A stretch of DNA of 64,000 bases from Clonostachys chloroleuca (Eukaryota; Ascomycota; Sordariomycetes; Hypocreales; Bionectriaceae): the NCBI GenBank assembly GCA_037952775.1, contig JBANAY010000003.1:31558001-31622000 (forward strand), written 5' to 3'. A model generated the notes under the pieces. It had not been told where the DNA came from. It searched no databases and worked only from the letters and a program-made list of their open reading frames with translations. The position numbers were made by a program, and so were the translations under genes. Shown here one piece after another: positions 24,001 to 36,200 of the stretch; position 1 is the stretch's first letter; the number at the start of each line of letters is the position of its first letter.

Positions 24001-26415
24001 TGACAAATCTCAGACTATTGGGTGGATTATGGATGCTGGAAATGAGATTCACTCTCATCGTCAGCGATGGAATCTCCACGAGTGCCAACTTAGTTTCGGT
24101 ATAATGTTCTTTTACGAAATAAACAAGGGAAAAGAGCAAAGGTTTATTGTAATTATAATAACAAAAACCTTGTAAGGGTTAGGACTGAAATGATTTCGTG
24201 CCTTCCTACAAAGTTGATAAAGGAGTAATATAAAAGGTGTTGTTGTCACCACCACTCCCTCGATGGAGACACTGGCCCCAGTCTATGACGGCGTAACCGG
24301 GGGCTATGGATTTAAAACATGATGGATATCATGTGTAGTTGCGTGCTTTTTCGAGGGAGAGAAGAGAAAATGACATGGTGAGTCGTTGCTGGGAGTGTCA
24401 CAAGCCTAGATGTTAGATATTTTGCTGCCCGCGGATGACGGCTGATGCTACTATGAAGAATGAACAGCTAGCATCATCTCCCAGGCGAAAGAAGGTAAAA
24501 TATGGCATGTAATCAGGCTCGGGATGCTTATACGACGCCAGCCACACTTTCATTGGCGAATTTGGGACAAGAGTTGGGTCAAGACATGTGCCGCATTTCA
24601 TGAGAACTATGCTCGATGTTTGGTCATTGATCATTTGAGGCAGCTAGCCCGCAGTCACAATATATTCTGATCCGGAGCACCTTCGAACTGTTTGACTCTG
24701 CTTACCGGCTGGACAAAGCCAGTTAGCCTAACTCCAATGTGCATGGATGGGATACGCGGATCCTGGATACCTACGCGCAGCACCGCCTGTCGGCTACGGT
24801 GGTCCGTTGATAAAAGGAGGGAGTAGAACGCGACTTCTGGCTGTGCGCCTGGATATTGGATTACACTGGGCTTGGTGGGATGTCAATGGTGCACCATGAA
24901 TTCGCATGTTTTCTGGACAAATCAGTACAGAAAACCACATTCTTCCCATTCAATACTGATATCTGACAGCGACCGCTAGCTGTACTCCGGATTCGTAACC
25001 GTTCAGATATCCTATAGCCTCTAACGATGTAGCGCCGTTGGATAGATGATATGCCTCTTGTAAATATACAAAAGATGTTGAATGGACGAATTGAGGGTAA
25101 GTTTGACTAGGAATCGTGGTTTGTCTCCCTAGTTAGATTCTCAATCTTACTCCCAAGCACATATCTCAATGGGTATTTATACTGGCCCGCCGACATGAGT
25201 AAACAATAAACTGGTAGGTTTCGCGCCTGGGGCATGAAATAAAATATTCCCCAAGGAAATAGAACCGAGCTGCCGACATTGTCGATGAGCGAAAGGCTGT
25301 GGGAAAATAAACCAACCTACTCCTGCTTATTGACGGTCAGTAAGTCCAGAGAAAGAACTCAAGAAAGGCTTGGGAAGGAGAAGTGTTCAGAATGAGAGTA
25401 GGTCATTCGTGTAGGTACCGCTGCATAGTATGGTGAGACTATTTGGATTCGATAGCTGATGATTCATCCCTAGATATTTCAAACACTGCTGTGTGGGATG
25501 AAAGCGCTCAGCCTCACTGCATACAATAGCTTTATCCAAGAGCCAAGAGGGAATGTGACAACATGCCATTTGCCATTTAACGCATTGCCGCTTCGTCATT
25601 ACAAGAACGGGCTGGATATTCTATTTTCTCGTTCTGGAGTAAGCTGGCTCTCAAACCAGCCCAGTGCGTTGACATGGCGCGGGTTTGTTGAAGCTACCAG
25701 ACAAACTGGAACTTTCAACAAACTCCCAGATGAATTACGAATGAAGTAGAGAACTTCTTAAATGCCAACTCTTTAAAGTCCTTTTCTTGAGGTTCATAGC
25801 GATCGTCCCGTCCAATCGCAGATAGCTTCGTATGGGATACCTGTGCCTAGCAGCCACAAATGAAGTCCTCGCTTGTAGCGATATGTTTTCGACGAAGAAC
25901 AGTGGAGAGTAACTAGTGAAAGCACCGAGTTGATGTACTGTGATGTGCCTTAGTACTTGAAGAGACAGTCATACGCCTGGCTGGCGTTTGCACATTCAAA
26001 GAGAAAGGTTTCAACAGAATGCTACGCTTGTTACCACAAGTACCATTGTGGATGACGGGAAGGCAATATCTTCGAGGAATGCCTTAAAATAAGTCTTTTC
26101 CATGGAATAATGCGGTAGCGGACGCCATAGCCACCTCTAGATAGTCATGAATTGATGCTGATCTATATCTGTTCAGCCCCTGTTTATGGCGGTTGCAGCG
26201 TCCGCTATGCTGCGCTCTAGTAGTAAGCGAGGTAGATGGGGAGCCTAGTTTTACAATTCTTCTTAAACAAGACAAATCATAGTAATTATTCTACCAACTT
26301 AGAGAGGAGGGAGAGCCTTTGGTTCATCCCCAGCGAGTTTTGTTCTGTCCGTTGTTTCTATGGCAAGCATGGTATAGTGTTCAACTAATTATTGCGGGGC
26401 ACCGAACTGACACAT
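18001..26415. other. Gene-poor region, 8.4 kb
   Basis: No protein gene can be supported on either strand. Frames rarely exceed 90 codons and lack motifs. The composition drifts from GC-rich with C-rich patches near 19,850-19,930 (8-base C run and CCATCC repeats) to more AT-rich after about 22,700. Several TACCTAGGTA-like words occur (near 17,970). No LTRs, transposase, reverse transcriptase fragments or terminal inverted repeats were recognised by eye. Old repeat-induced-point-mutated transposons could hide here, but I saw no strong evidence. Confidence 0.55.
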
Positions 26416-26494
26416 GCCTCACTGGCGCAATGGTTAGCGTACGAGCCTTCTATCAGTAAGCTCGGGGTTGCGGGTTCGAGTCCCGCGTGAGGTT
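26416..26494 (+). tRNA. tRNA-Arg (anticodon UCU) with a 6-base intron
   Basis: Cloverleaf: acceptor GCCTCAC pairs with GTGAGGT (first pair G-U); D-stem GCGC/GCGT with loop AATGGTTA; anticodon stem CGAGC/GCTCG; T-stem GCGGG/CCCGC with loop TTCGAGT. The anticodon loop is 13 bases (CTTCTATCAGTAA), 6 longer than normal, which fits a short intron after position 37 and leaves loop CTTCTAA with anticodon TCT. The box A-like (TGGCGCAATGG) and box B (GGTTCGAGTCC) promoters are intact. The discriminator is T and the first pair is a wobble, both slightly unusual, so a recent tRNA-derived copy cannot be excluded. It sits alone in a gene-poor region. Confidence 0.82.
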
Positions 26495-26495
26495 C

Positions 26496-26500
26496 TTTTT
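26496..26500 (+). terminator. RNA polymerase III T-run terminator
   Basis: Five T residues begin two bases after the tRNA-Arg 3' end, as expected for Pol III termination. This supports the tRNA being a functional transcription unit. Confidence 0.7.
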
Positions 26501-27744
26501 GCTGGAGGATGCTATTTTAGACTCTGATTTGCTTCATTAGGATAGATGCGAGTCCAATTTTTGTCTTGGGCCAAGTCGAAGCAAAAATAGGGATAAACAC
26601 GTCCCCAACAGAGGATTGCGTCGGTAGGCAGAACTGTAGTCGGGCGGTTTTGGTCGCTCCTGCGACGTTTCTTGGCGAATCCGAGAGGAGAAGAGGGTCG
26701 AGGACATGAAGCGCGAGTGTCTCGGTTACGGATTTCTCTATCTCGTTTCTCAGTAGGAAAAGAATGCACCTCGGACTAATTTCTCCCTTCATTCTTCTCT
26801 TCTGATTGAGTTTATACTTATGTTTCCCTCCCCAGCCGTTCCGCGGCAGACATGGCACCAGGCCGGAATCATTTGGATGGCCTCTGAGGATTCATTGCTC
26901 GTTGAATGATTGAAGTATGTCAAGAGAGAATCCATAATCGCCTACGCTGTCGATGCGGTGCGATGCGGAGGTGTGATGTTAACGTGAAGCTAATGTAACA
27001 CCAAAAACCCGAGTGCAAGTGATAAGTAGTCAGGTGAGATGGTGGCTACAGAGAAAAGAAAACATATCAAGTTACGAAAGACAGGAAAATATGTGACAAG
27101 TCCAGTTTGCATTCGCGCCAGAAGCCCCAACAGTTTGTGAGTTACTGTAGAATAGTTCAGGCGGGAATCCAACATCACAATGCTGAATCCTGGTTTCAGC
27201 ATCTCGGAAGAGAGCGAAAGTTGTATAATAAATGTGCGGCTTACAGATGCAGAAGACTGAAGAAAAATACCACTGGAAGAAACGGCGGCCTTGTTTATAT
27301 ACATTTTTGAAAGAATTTTATGGTCACTGGGATGGCTTGTTGCGTGCAAGTACAGGACTCGGATCCTTGATTGGGGTATACCTATAATTATTGAAGTTCT
27401 GTCTTCTAATCTATCAGGCTCTCCTTTGCTGCGTGTGGGCTTTCGAGGTTCTCATGTATCAAAATGTATCCCCTCTATGATATGGCGCAAGCCAGCCTGG
27501 ACTGCACCCTGGGGCACTAGGACACATAACCGATCACAGGACACAATAGCCACCGGGCGCATTTCAAGTCAGGAAGGATGTATAGATTTACAAGGAGAGC
27601 TTTGGCTGGATGCTAGAAGACAATCTAGTTCCCAGTGGGAAAGGAAGAGTCGACTGGCTGCTGAGTATCTACTGATTTTTGACAGGCTGGAAGTCTCTCA
27701 GCAACTCAAGAATCAAGAAGCTGGGGCTCACCCTCGAGTCGGAA

Positions 27745-27771
27745 TTTTTTTTATTTTTTTTTATTTTTTTT
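27745..27771. repeat. T-rich low-complexity tract
   Basis: Three T runs of 8, 9 and 8 bases separated by single A residues. Simple-sequence tract with no assigned role. Confidence 0.9.
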
Positions 27772-28714
27772 GGAGTTCCTGTCCCAAAGTCGAAGTAAGC
27801 ATCCGGGAGCCAACGTATAATCAGCGGAAGGAGGTTAGTGTCTCATCAAGTAATGGTAGAGATGAACACTATTGCTGATTATTCTACAAAGTTTGACTAA
27901 TAGAGTCGCCGAAGAGACCATGTGTCTTCGAATGGAAACTTGACGACTGCACTGTTGGGCCCGGTGATCTTCAAATGTCCCCCGGTGACTTTCAAACGCT
28001 ACAGTTTTGATCAGGAAAATGTGTGATAGTGGCGCTGCAAGACAAGCCGCTATCACGAGCCTCGATTCAAATAGACTCCAACAACCACAGGCAAGCCAGA
28101 CGTTTGGCGAAATGTAACATGCAACATTTCTCTTCGTGGTTGGAACAGATCACCTATGGAAAAGAGCAGGAAGGTGGAGATTGATGATGACGCTAATGTA
28201 AGGTCTTTGCCTTCGACATGGGATTCAAGCTTGAGGTGGCGTGCTCGTCATCCCCTGTATAAGAGAAAAGCCGTGCTTCTTAGTTAGCGCTTACCAGCTC
28301 GAATCTCTATCTAGTTTTAGCAGGTTAAGAAGCTTCTAAGCTTTTAGAAATTGTGGCCGGATACAACGGGATGTTAGGCTTTAACAGCCGCATCCTTCGG
28401 ATTCGGTCTGAGGCATACCGTTTGGCGGAAGGCTTATTGAGGACCACCTTAGTGAAGAAGGGGCGGGAAGTACAAGTGTGAAGATACACTCGGCATGTAA
28501 GTATTTCCCTGCTTAGAATAAGCTAGTAAGATTTAATGGTACTTCGTAAGCTATGATGAAGATGGAACTTTTGATATACCTCTGACTGCTTCAGAGTTCT
28601 GCCTGTTCTGAAGGGTGTGCTACGAAGAAGATACAGCCATCTTCACTGCCTGGCACACCATTAGCTTTTAGATCCCGACTAACCTGCCGGTAGATGGAAT
28701 TTTGAGAGATATCC

Positions 28715-28750
28715 GCTGTTAAGCAGCTAAGCAGCTAAGAGGCTAAAAAG
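28715..28750. repeat. Short direct repeats (GCAGCTAA units)
   Basis: AAGCAGCTAAGCAGCTAAG followed by GAGGCTAAAA: two exact 8-base units and one degenerate unit in tandem. The same CTAA/TTAG words recur around 28,310-28,360. Possibly part of a decayed repeat element; no terminal inverted repeats were found. Confidence 0.5.
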
Positions 28751-29070
28751 ATGACCTGAGTCGGCCAATTGGCGGTATTAGTGAGGCCTCGTGTCTGCAT
28801 CCTTCCCGAGCATCCGTGTACTTAGCGTGCCCTGCATCCATCGAGCGGATTCAGATTAAGTTTGATGATGAAGCATATACGACAAGTTACAGATGTTGGT
28901 AAGCGTGAAAATGTCACTCTCGTCTCGGAGAAATCTTGTCACATTACGAATCCGAAGTGTTCGGGCCTTCTACGGGACGAGGAGTATTTCTCAGCTGGAG
29001 AGCGAGAGCCGGCTAAATCTGCATCTAAGAACTAGCAATCTGCATGTTGCTCACCCCTGCGCTCATGTCC

Positions 29071-29087
29071 AAAAAAAAAAAAAAAAA
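29071..29087. repeat. Poly-A run of 17
   Basis: A homopolymer of 17 A residues. It could be a slippage tract or the tail of a retroposed copy; no upstream coding relic was recognised. Confidence 0.9.
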
Positions 29088-32000
29088 GATGGGATATCCC
29101 AGAATGAAGATGGCCTTGATTTTGCAAAGAGACGGACGAAACAGATACAACACGCCGACCTCTAATACTGTCTAGGACTTGATCAATTAAGGACAAGAGC
29201 TCTGTAAGTATTACTCGAAAGGCAGCTCCGCTAAGAACATAGAAGAATCGTATCCTTGCCAAGACGAGTCCCTAGATTCTCGCAGATCCTCTTGCTTGGA
29301 GTCTGCCTAGTCCAGATACACACGCTCAAAAACCTCGTACTTTGCCAAGCTCACGCAATATTGAACCCGGACATCCCGTCCTTCCCGTGTAATTAATGAC
29401 AGGTGTGCCTAGCCCCGAGCTGTACGCAGTGGCGCTAAAGAAGGACCGTCAGACGACACGACGATCGCAGTCGAGTTTAGGCAACTAGATAAGGCTGAAG
29501 ATATGTATCTGTACCCCGGTATTGACGCACGAACTCGATGGTCGAAACGCTTCTGGCAACCCTTGATGTAAGACTCCCGGTACGCGCGAGAGAGCCGTTT
29601 GGATAGCTCGAGGCAATCGCAAGGGGCCCTGTCAGCCTGACCTGGGCCAATCTGGCGGGACCTCTTAGTCCTGTGGAGTCTCTAATTCAGCTGCCGCCTC
29701 TTTGTGTATCTGAAATACTCACGCAAGTGGCGAGTAAGCAAACATTTGGAAGCATGCCGTAAAGAGGTCTGCTGGTCCTCACTAATGGGGGCCAGACTTG
29801 CATGAAGAAGACAAGCAGCATCTTTTAGCCGACATAGATGGACTACTCCATGAATGGGCCAATGTGCCGAATAATGATCCCAGTTGTGGCACAATCATTT
29901 CCATGTGGACTTTCGGTACTCGAGGCACTTTATTCGAGGCGTATCGTGCAAACACTCGCAGCGATTCGTGGGAAGTCGTACAGGGTTCGGAAGTCCCTCT
30001 CCACAATCAGGGGAACCAGCCAATGAACGGCGAATATGGGCAGGATGTGCCGAGCTTTTGGGTCTTTGATTGTGCAAGGTCGAGGCTCAAGCTGCCAAGG
30101 CGGAAGGTCGGCATGTAGCGAGGAACCATGTGGAACAGAGTGAGAACCGCAAACGACACACAAGTTGCTGCCGAAGCGTTGCTGCCACTCGCCCAGCAAA
30201 CCACAGCTGCGTGAGGTGAGGTGATGAGCCTAAGCTAAATGTCGGCTAAGGCTGGTGGGGGATTTAGAAACGTCGTTCTTTTGTCACTAGTCGCCTCGGT
30301 TTCGCATCTTCTCGTTGCGGGGAGAAAGGTCATCAGATGATTGCCTCTCGTGGGAACGGCCAATGGAGAGCAGCGCTGCACACTTGCGTCTTGACTTTCC
30401 TCACTAGGCTGCTTAGTTCGGATCGCGGCAGTGGATTGGAGCAAACGCGAGGGCTACCTCTCAGCTTGGCTTCCCCCTAAGATACACATGAGGGTAGGGG
30501 AAGTCGAAAAGTGCGAACAGAGAAGACCCTCTCGGATGCTCTTTGGGAGCGACTAGAATTAGATACAATCAATTTCATGCCCCCTTTTCCGTCGGGCCAT
30601 GAAATGAAGAGTCGCAAGAGCACCAACCGACGGATCTGTCCCTGAATGAAGCTCAAGTGCCACACGCTTACGCGAAAGTACTATATGGTCATATTATTAG
30701 TATGATGGGTCGCGGTCGAGTTGACTTTTTAGAATCCTGGGAAAGCGGCTGACGATGTGTCACTCACAGCATCCTTAGGGTTATTTTTATTCTTTGGTCT
30801 AATATACAAGAACTGAAGTTCGATCAAATGAGAAAACTAATAACCGGATTCAAGCCTGGAGAACAGGACGCAATACAGCACTGGTATACATCAAACTTGT
30901 GCCTGTCCGGTGGAGGGACTTTGGAAAGTGAATCTAGGACCCTTAACCCTTACTCTCTGCAATATATCCACACGCGTGATGATTTTGATTTTTTTTGGCA
31001 ACAATCCATCGCTGGGCTGGAATTATACGAATATAGGCAGCATGCTCTAAACCGGCTGGTGAATGTATACTCTTGCGAGCCAAGTACCTTAGTGTGAAGC
31101 CAAATGTCCAGCAAAAGGTTGAGTGAAAGTCTTCTTGCTATCATTGGCGGTTGAGCAATCGTGGTCAGAAATCTACCAATATTCCCAATTCAAACTTTCT
31201 ACTTTGCTGGCTAGATCGCCCGCCCCAACTCTGATAAGAGAGTACAGCATCTGGGAAGTCTCCTCTACGAAATAGACCCGTGTGCACGGGGAGAAGAAAT
31301 CGTGAAGAGAGTGCTCCAGGCAGGCCGTATGTCGCCATCCCGGCCCTGATACAGCCATTACACCAGATAGAGCTGTACGCAAGCCTCAACCTCCAAAATA
31401 CCATTCAATCCCATAACTCGGCGGACAGTCAATGCATGCAGAGCAGGATGAGATGAGAGGGTGAGGCGAGGCTGTTGGGCAGATTACTATACAAAGGCAG
31501 CCGCCTAAATTTGGCAATTCGTGCAGCTCTCACGGCAATTACCCATGAGCGATTGCGCGTGACTTTCCTCCCTCCTTTCTCGATTTACACAAGTTCCTCG
31601 CTGGTCTTTGTCCTGTTGGCTGAAGAGCGGTGTACGTGGAAGGACGGACGCAACATTTGAAGGTAGCTCACCAAGGAACGGAACGCGGTCTTGCTTATTT
31701 GCCTCTCTTTCTCCAGAGTACGGGCCTCTCAATTGCTGCAATTACAAAGGAAACAAGTAGTATCAGGGCCATGCTAACCGAGGAGAAGACGACCGCCTAC
31801 GACGACTGACCAGGGCTCGAGTGTGCGTGTGGGACTTCTGTCGGCGTCATTTTATTCGTTCGGACCCTGCAATCATTTACCAACCAGGACCACGCCAGTT
31901 GCTTATATGCCGCGGTCTACCGACAAGGGGGTCCCCCGGTTCTTCCAGAGGCGAACAGGCCATGCTTGGCAAGTTGCAATGGGAAAGACTATGATGGAGG

Positions 32001-32201
32001 CACCAGGACTTTGAAGTCGGGGACCACACAGCTGCCGATACGGAGCGCCGACTTGCCTCGAGCATCTTAGCCTCTACATGCCATACTTGGCGCTCCATGC
32101 GGGGACCACCTTCTTTATTCCTTCCGTTTCATGGCTATTAGGTCTGAGAATTCTTCCTGGTTATCCGAGCCTTTGCGGTAGGGCGTCAATGTCGTTGGGC
32201 T

Positions 32202-32207
32202 TATAAA
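32202..32207 (+). promoter_or_regulatory. TATA-like box of the carbonic anhydrase gene
   Basis: TATAAA lies 180 bases upstream of the carbonic anhydrase ATG and is followed by a pyrimidine-rich leader (CTTCACCTACCC, TCCTTCCC), a typical arrangement for a strongly or conditionally expressed fungal gene. The transcription start is inferred, not seen. Confidence 0.45.
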
Positions 32208-32386
32208 CCGGTTGATGCCTCCCTTCAAGAGGTAGAATTCTACCAGCATCAGACACCAAATAATTATCCAACAATCCAGACCTTATACAAGCTCTTCACC
32301 TACCCATTTTTCCTCTTGACCGGTTTCTCCTTACAATACGCTACTATTCCAGCTCCTTCCCTGAGCATACACCAACTCTATTCACA

Positions 32387-33253
32387 ATGAAGTCGTTCAC
32401 TTTCCTCCTCCCCTTTGCCTCAGTGGCCACTGCTATCTGCCATTACGGCACATCTCTGGGACCTCGTAACCTTGGACTCGCTGAGCGAGCTGAGGGAAGC
32501 TTCGGGTACCATGAGCTTGAGGGTGCCATCAACTGGCACGCTCTTGACAGCAAGAACAAGCTCTGTGCTACTGGAAAGGCCCAGTCGCCCATCAATGTCG
32601 TTCGCTCCGAGCGAACCATCGTCCCCGGCCGATCCTATGACCTCAACATCCCCTCTTACCCTTACGGTGCTCCCATTCAGAACCTCGGCACCACCGTCCA
32701 AACCACCGTCAACGGATCTGCGACTATCCTAAACGATCCTTCCTACGTCCTGAGGCAGTTCCACTTCCACACCCCGAGCGAGCACCACCTCGACGGCGAG
32801 CACTTCGCCGGGGAGGTACATTTCGTCTTCGAGAACGGCAACAAGAAGCTGGCCGTGATCGGCTTCTTCATCGAGATCGCCGGCGGCAGCGACCAGCCCA
32901 CGCAGGTCATCAGCAACGCCCTCGACGGCCTGGGCGCCATTCCTGAGGCGGGCCAGCAGGGCGTCACCAACTCGCTCGACTTTGCGGGCCTCCGCGAGCA
33001 CCTGAGGCACTCCGACGTCTACCAGTACGGCGGGTCCCTGACCACCCCTCCCTGCTCCGAGGAGGTCACATTCAACGTCGCCGCCAAGCCGATCTACGTC
33101 TCCGCGGACAAGTACCGAGCGCTCAAGCGCATCGTCAAGTTCAACTCTCGCTTCACCCAGAACAAGCCCGGGGAGGAGAACATCCTCCAGGTCGTCAGCA
33201 GGACCGTCAGCAGGCTTGCACAGAACGCCCGTAGGCGAGCCTTCAACGCCTAA
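32387..33253 (+). CDS. Secreted alpha-class carbonic anhydrase
   Basis: Interconverts CO2 and bicarbonate outside the plasma membrane or in the wall. Single exon, 288 residues. Residues 1-16 (MKSFTFLLPFASVATA) form a signal peptide. The alpha-CA fold is shown by FGYHELEGAINW, QSPINVV, zinc ligands His126 and His128 in QFHFHTPSEHH plus His145 in EVHFV, and the substrate-pocket block GGSLTTPPCSE near the C-terminus. All three zinc ligands are present, so it should be active. Length agrees with fungal secreted alpha-CAs. The C-terminus is Arg-rich with no GPI signal. The gene is isolated, with about 15 kb without protein genes on one side and 6.4 kb on the other. Its second half is very rich in codons ending in C or G compared with the surrounding DNA. 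High confidence in function; physiological role (pH or CO2 adaptation) is inference. Confidence 0.95.
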   Translation: MKSFTFLLPFASVATAICHYGTSLGPRNLGLAERAEGSFGYHELEGAINWHALDSKNKLCATGKAQSPINVVRSERTIVPGRSYDLNIPSYPYGAPIQNLGTTVQTTVNGSATILNDPSYVLRQFHFHTPSEHHLDGEHFAGEVHFVFENGNKKLAVIGFFIEIAGGSDQPTQVISNALDGLGAIPEAGQQGVTNSLDFAGLREHLRHSDVYQYGGSLTTPPCSEEVTFNVAAKPIYVSADKYRALKRIVKFNSRFTQNKPGEENILQVVSRTVSRLAQNARRRAFNA

Positions 33254-36200
33254 GGAGAAAAAAAAAAGTTCCCCTTAAAAAGAGCTTCTGACATCTGACA
33301 CGGCATTGTGGGGCAGGGCGATGTTTGTTTCATCATTTACAGCTCCCTTTTGCTTCTTCATCTTCACTGCCCGTTCCACTGGGTCTGTCATTTTTCTCGG
33401 CTTTTGACCGAGCGACCTGTAGGGCATTTGTAATTCTATCTCTTTCATCTTGTTTTGGGTTTGGTCCGTTCGGGCCGAGGGATTCGGGCGATAGGAGTTT
33501 TGTATTTCTCTTGGACGAACAGTTGATGAGCAGCTTTTTCTTACTTTTCCTTGTTGTCATTTAGAGTCTTGTATATTGAGTTTGGGACGTTGCATCTAAT
33601 GAACCTCAGAGTATTGGTTTCAGGGATTCATTCATGCACAACAGCTAAGAAGAGAAGGACGGAGTAACAACAGGATAAATTCACTCACATACTTACATCA
33701 CAATCATTCGTCTTCCCCACTGTACTTGTCATCGGATGCACCACCCTTCATCCCCAGGCGGAGTAGACCACCTTGGCCCACCTCGGGATAGCCAATGTGC
33801 TGACACTCAGGGTGGCATGGAGGACAGGCTGAGATGTGCCTGGCACGCTAGTCGTGTCAAGAGAAGAAAGACTTTCGGAGGTAGCACAAGCACTACGGAG
33901 ATTGTGGTTCTGCGCATGACGGAGGCAACCTTAATTCATGGCGTGCACGCCATCGATGCCAATCACTGGGATCGCCATGCTACCAGCTCCCTTAAGTGTG
34001 ACATATAATCGTTGCAAGCCTTGGGCCAAGAAAGATGGAAGCGAAGGGCATTGGGCACTCCAAGGAGCGGGAGATTGCGCGAGCGAAAAGGAGACGAGAC
34101 GTTCGTCAAGCTGATAAGCGGGGGAGGGAAGGGGTCGTACGGTATCTGTGGGTTTTCCTGGGGTCTCTAGCGACCGTTGAGAATTGAGATCTTCCATCAG
34201 CCCTGCCTGCCAGGGGACACCGGTGTGGGTTGCCGGTGGAGTAGCAATGGTCGATGTTGGGGGAGACCTGCTAGCTGCGCATTGACGGCTCAACAGTGGC
34301 GTTGCATCGGCCAAGGAGTCCAGACTCGCCTGGACGAACAAGCAGAAGGGCGAAACGGGTGCGGCTGCAGTGTTGGGTTCTCTTGGCGCGTGTCACTGGC
34401 TCTGTTGGCTCGCTGTCGCATGTCTGTGGCTGTTACAGAAACTCAACCAGAAATTTTAACTGCGGATTAGAGAAAGCTTGGCTTTCTTGGTCATGCCCTA
34501 GCCGTTGGACCCTTCGAGTCTCCAACGGTGTGGGACCAGAGCTAGTGGATGACAGAGGTACATATCAGGTAGCTTGGCAGGGCACTTGCGTGTAGATTAG
34601 CAAACCTTCTGCATGATCAGTACTTCCCAGGACTTTGGGTTTGTTTTGACAGGTACACTCCATTCTGCCCTCATGCTCCTTCCCCACATCCTCTAGCACA
34701 AAGCTCAGGCACGTGCTGGCTATCCCCAATTGATCTGGGAAGGATGAAGGCCAAGCGGTGGCTGTGTCTCTGAAGACGCCATCGTCAACGCCAAGTTCAT
34801 GCAACACGAGCGAGTGCGACAGGTCACTCGATCCATTCATCATACTTTTCACGGTGAGAGCTGAGCTTCGCGTTTTCCATAGCGACCAGAGGTTCTGTGG
34901 AGCAATACCAAGCGTCTTAAGTATTGCTGTCGTTTCTGCTTTTCGTTTCGGGCTTCCAGCCATTGCCTCATGAGGACATCCAGATCATGGTCTTGGAGGC
35001 CTCTGACGTGTGCACGCTGAAGATTAATCAATGAAACAGCGCATTACCCCAGAGAGAGCATAAGTCGAAATCCTTGCACCCTAGGTGGTCAGTAAGGGGA
35101 TATAGGCAAGGCCTAGGGGGAGAGGAAAACATACAGAAACCATAGCCGTGGTTCTTCGAGGCACACTTCCGAGTCATTGGTCCCCTATCCTGCGTCGTAC
35201 ACGCTACTGCATACCACGCAGCAGGTGTATCTACCATCAGTCTAGCTGTGTTTAATTCGCTGTCTGGCAAATACCGAATAGAGTCTGTGGTCTAGACCGA
35301 CTCAAAGATCCTATGCCGTGGGGCTCTCGTTCTTGGCGAAGACAAGATCAAATGCATGCCTCTACCGTGTTTCATGGTCCCTCGGTTGGGACCGAGGAAC
35401 CCGCTGTAAATCTCTCCCTCCATGCAGAAGGGAAACCTTGTGGTCTTAGGCGGCGCATTTTGCTTTTCTCATTTGTAAAAGTATTCGCAGGGTCGATGTG
35501 ACTGCAAAGAGAACTTATTGGGAATATGAGAGCCAGCCGGCTTAGGCCAGCCGTCTCGGTTTACCAGATCTCACTCTTCTCGTAGCTCTCCAAGACCCAG
35601 TCTCGACAATCGCGACAGGCGCTTAGGAAACCAAAACGCGCGGTTGCATCCAAGTCTACGGATCTCTTACCCCTGGTGCTAATAACTTAATCTGTAGAAT
35701 CCGGGACGGAGGATGGATCTCAAGGTAAAGGCAGGTGGCCATAAGCTCAAGGATCAGGGGTGACAAGGGGAAATACGAGGGATGTCAGCGCTGCAAGCGA
35801 ATGCCAGTTCTAGATCAGACTTGGCTGTGTGATTGCCTCCGAAAAAATTGTGTGTTCCGATAATGGAAAATCACACTTCACCAACGATTTTTCTTTCTGG
35901 AACACCCAGCCAAATCACGGGACAGCCGAACTTGCCATGACGAGAGAACCACCTTCCTATCTGACTTCATGTAGATGATTCCCCATTGTAAGAGCTCTAA
36001 GGCCACCAGGACAAGGGTCTTTCAAACGAGGCGAATAGCCTAAACTCGCTTAATGACCTCAACTGGCTTTGAGAGGAGGCGAAAGACCACGTGAAGGCCC
36101 TGATTTGAACCAGGACCGAAAATCATATTCAAAAAATTCGGTATTCGACACGAAATTGAACAGTCCTTGAGCCTTTAAAATCGCCACTGGTCACTTGGCA

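Larger units (their letters stand above)
26501..32201. other. Gene-poor region, 5.7 kb
   Basis: No supported protein gene. The 195-codon open frame at 27,291-27,878 begins without an ATG, is interrupted by a poly-T derived Phe/Ile run and shows no motif. The stretch 28,260-28,780 is rich in CTAA/TTAG words and short direct repeats and may be a worn-out repeat. The end next to 32,201 is the promoter area of the carbonic anhydrase gene. Confidence 0.5.

Noticed and set aside
27291..27878. 195-codon plus-strand open frame
   Set aside because: No ATG at its start, a poly-T derived hydrophobic run in the middle, no motif and no supporting splice structure.
29798..30118. 106-codon plus-strand open frame
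   Set aside because: Begins with TTG, overlaps equally long frames on both strands and has no recognisable motif.
34565..35270. Chain of three minus-strand frames that might form one spliced gene
   Set aside because: The only GT-AG bridge seen is about 31 bases, too short for an intron, and no family motif appears.
36096..36117. T-arm-like inverted repeat (minus strand CCTGGTTCAAATCAGGG)
   Set aside because: No matching D-arm, anticodon arm or acceptor stem upstream; not a tRNA.
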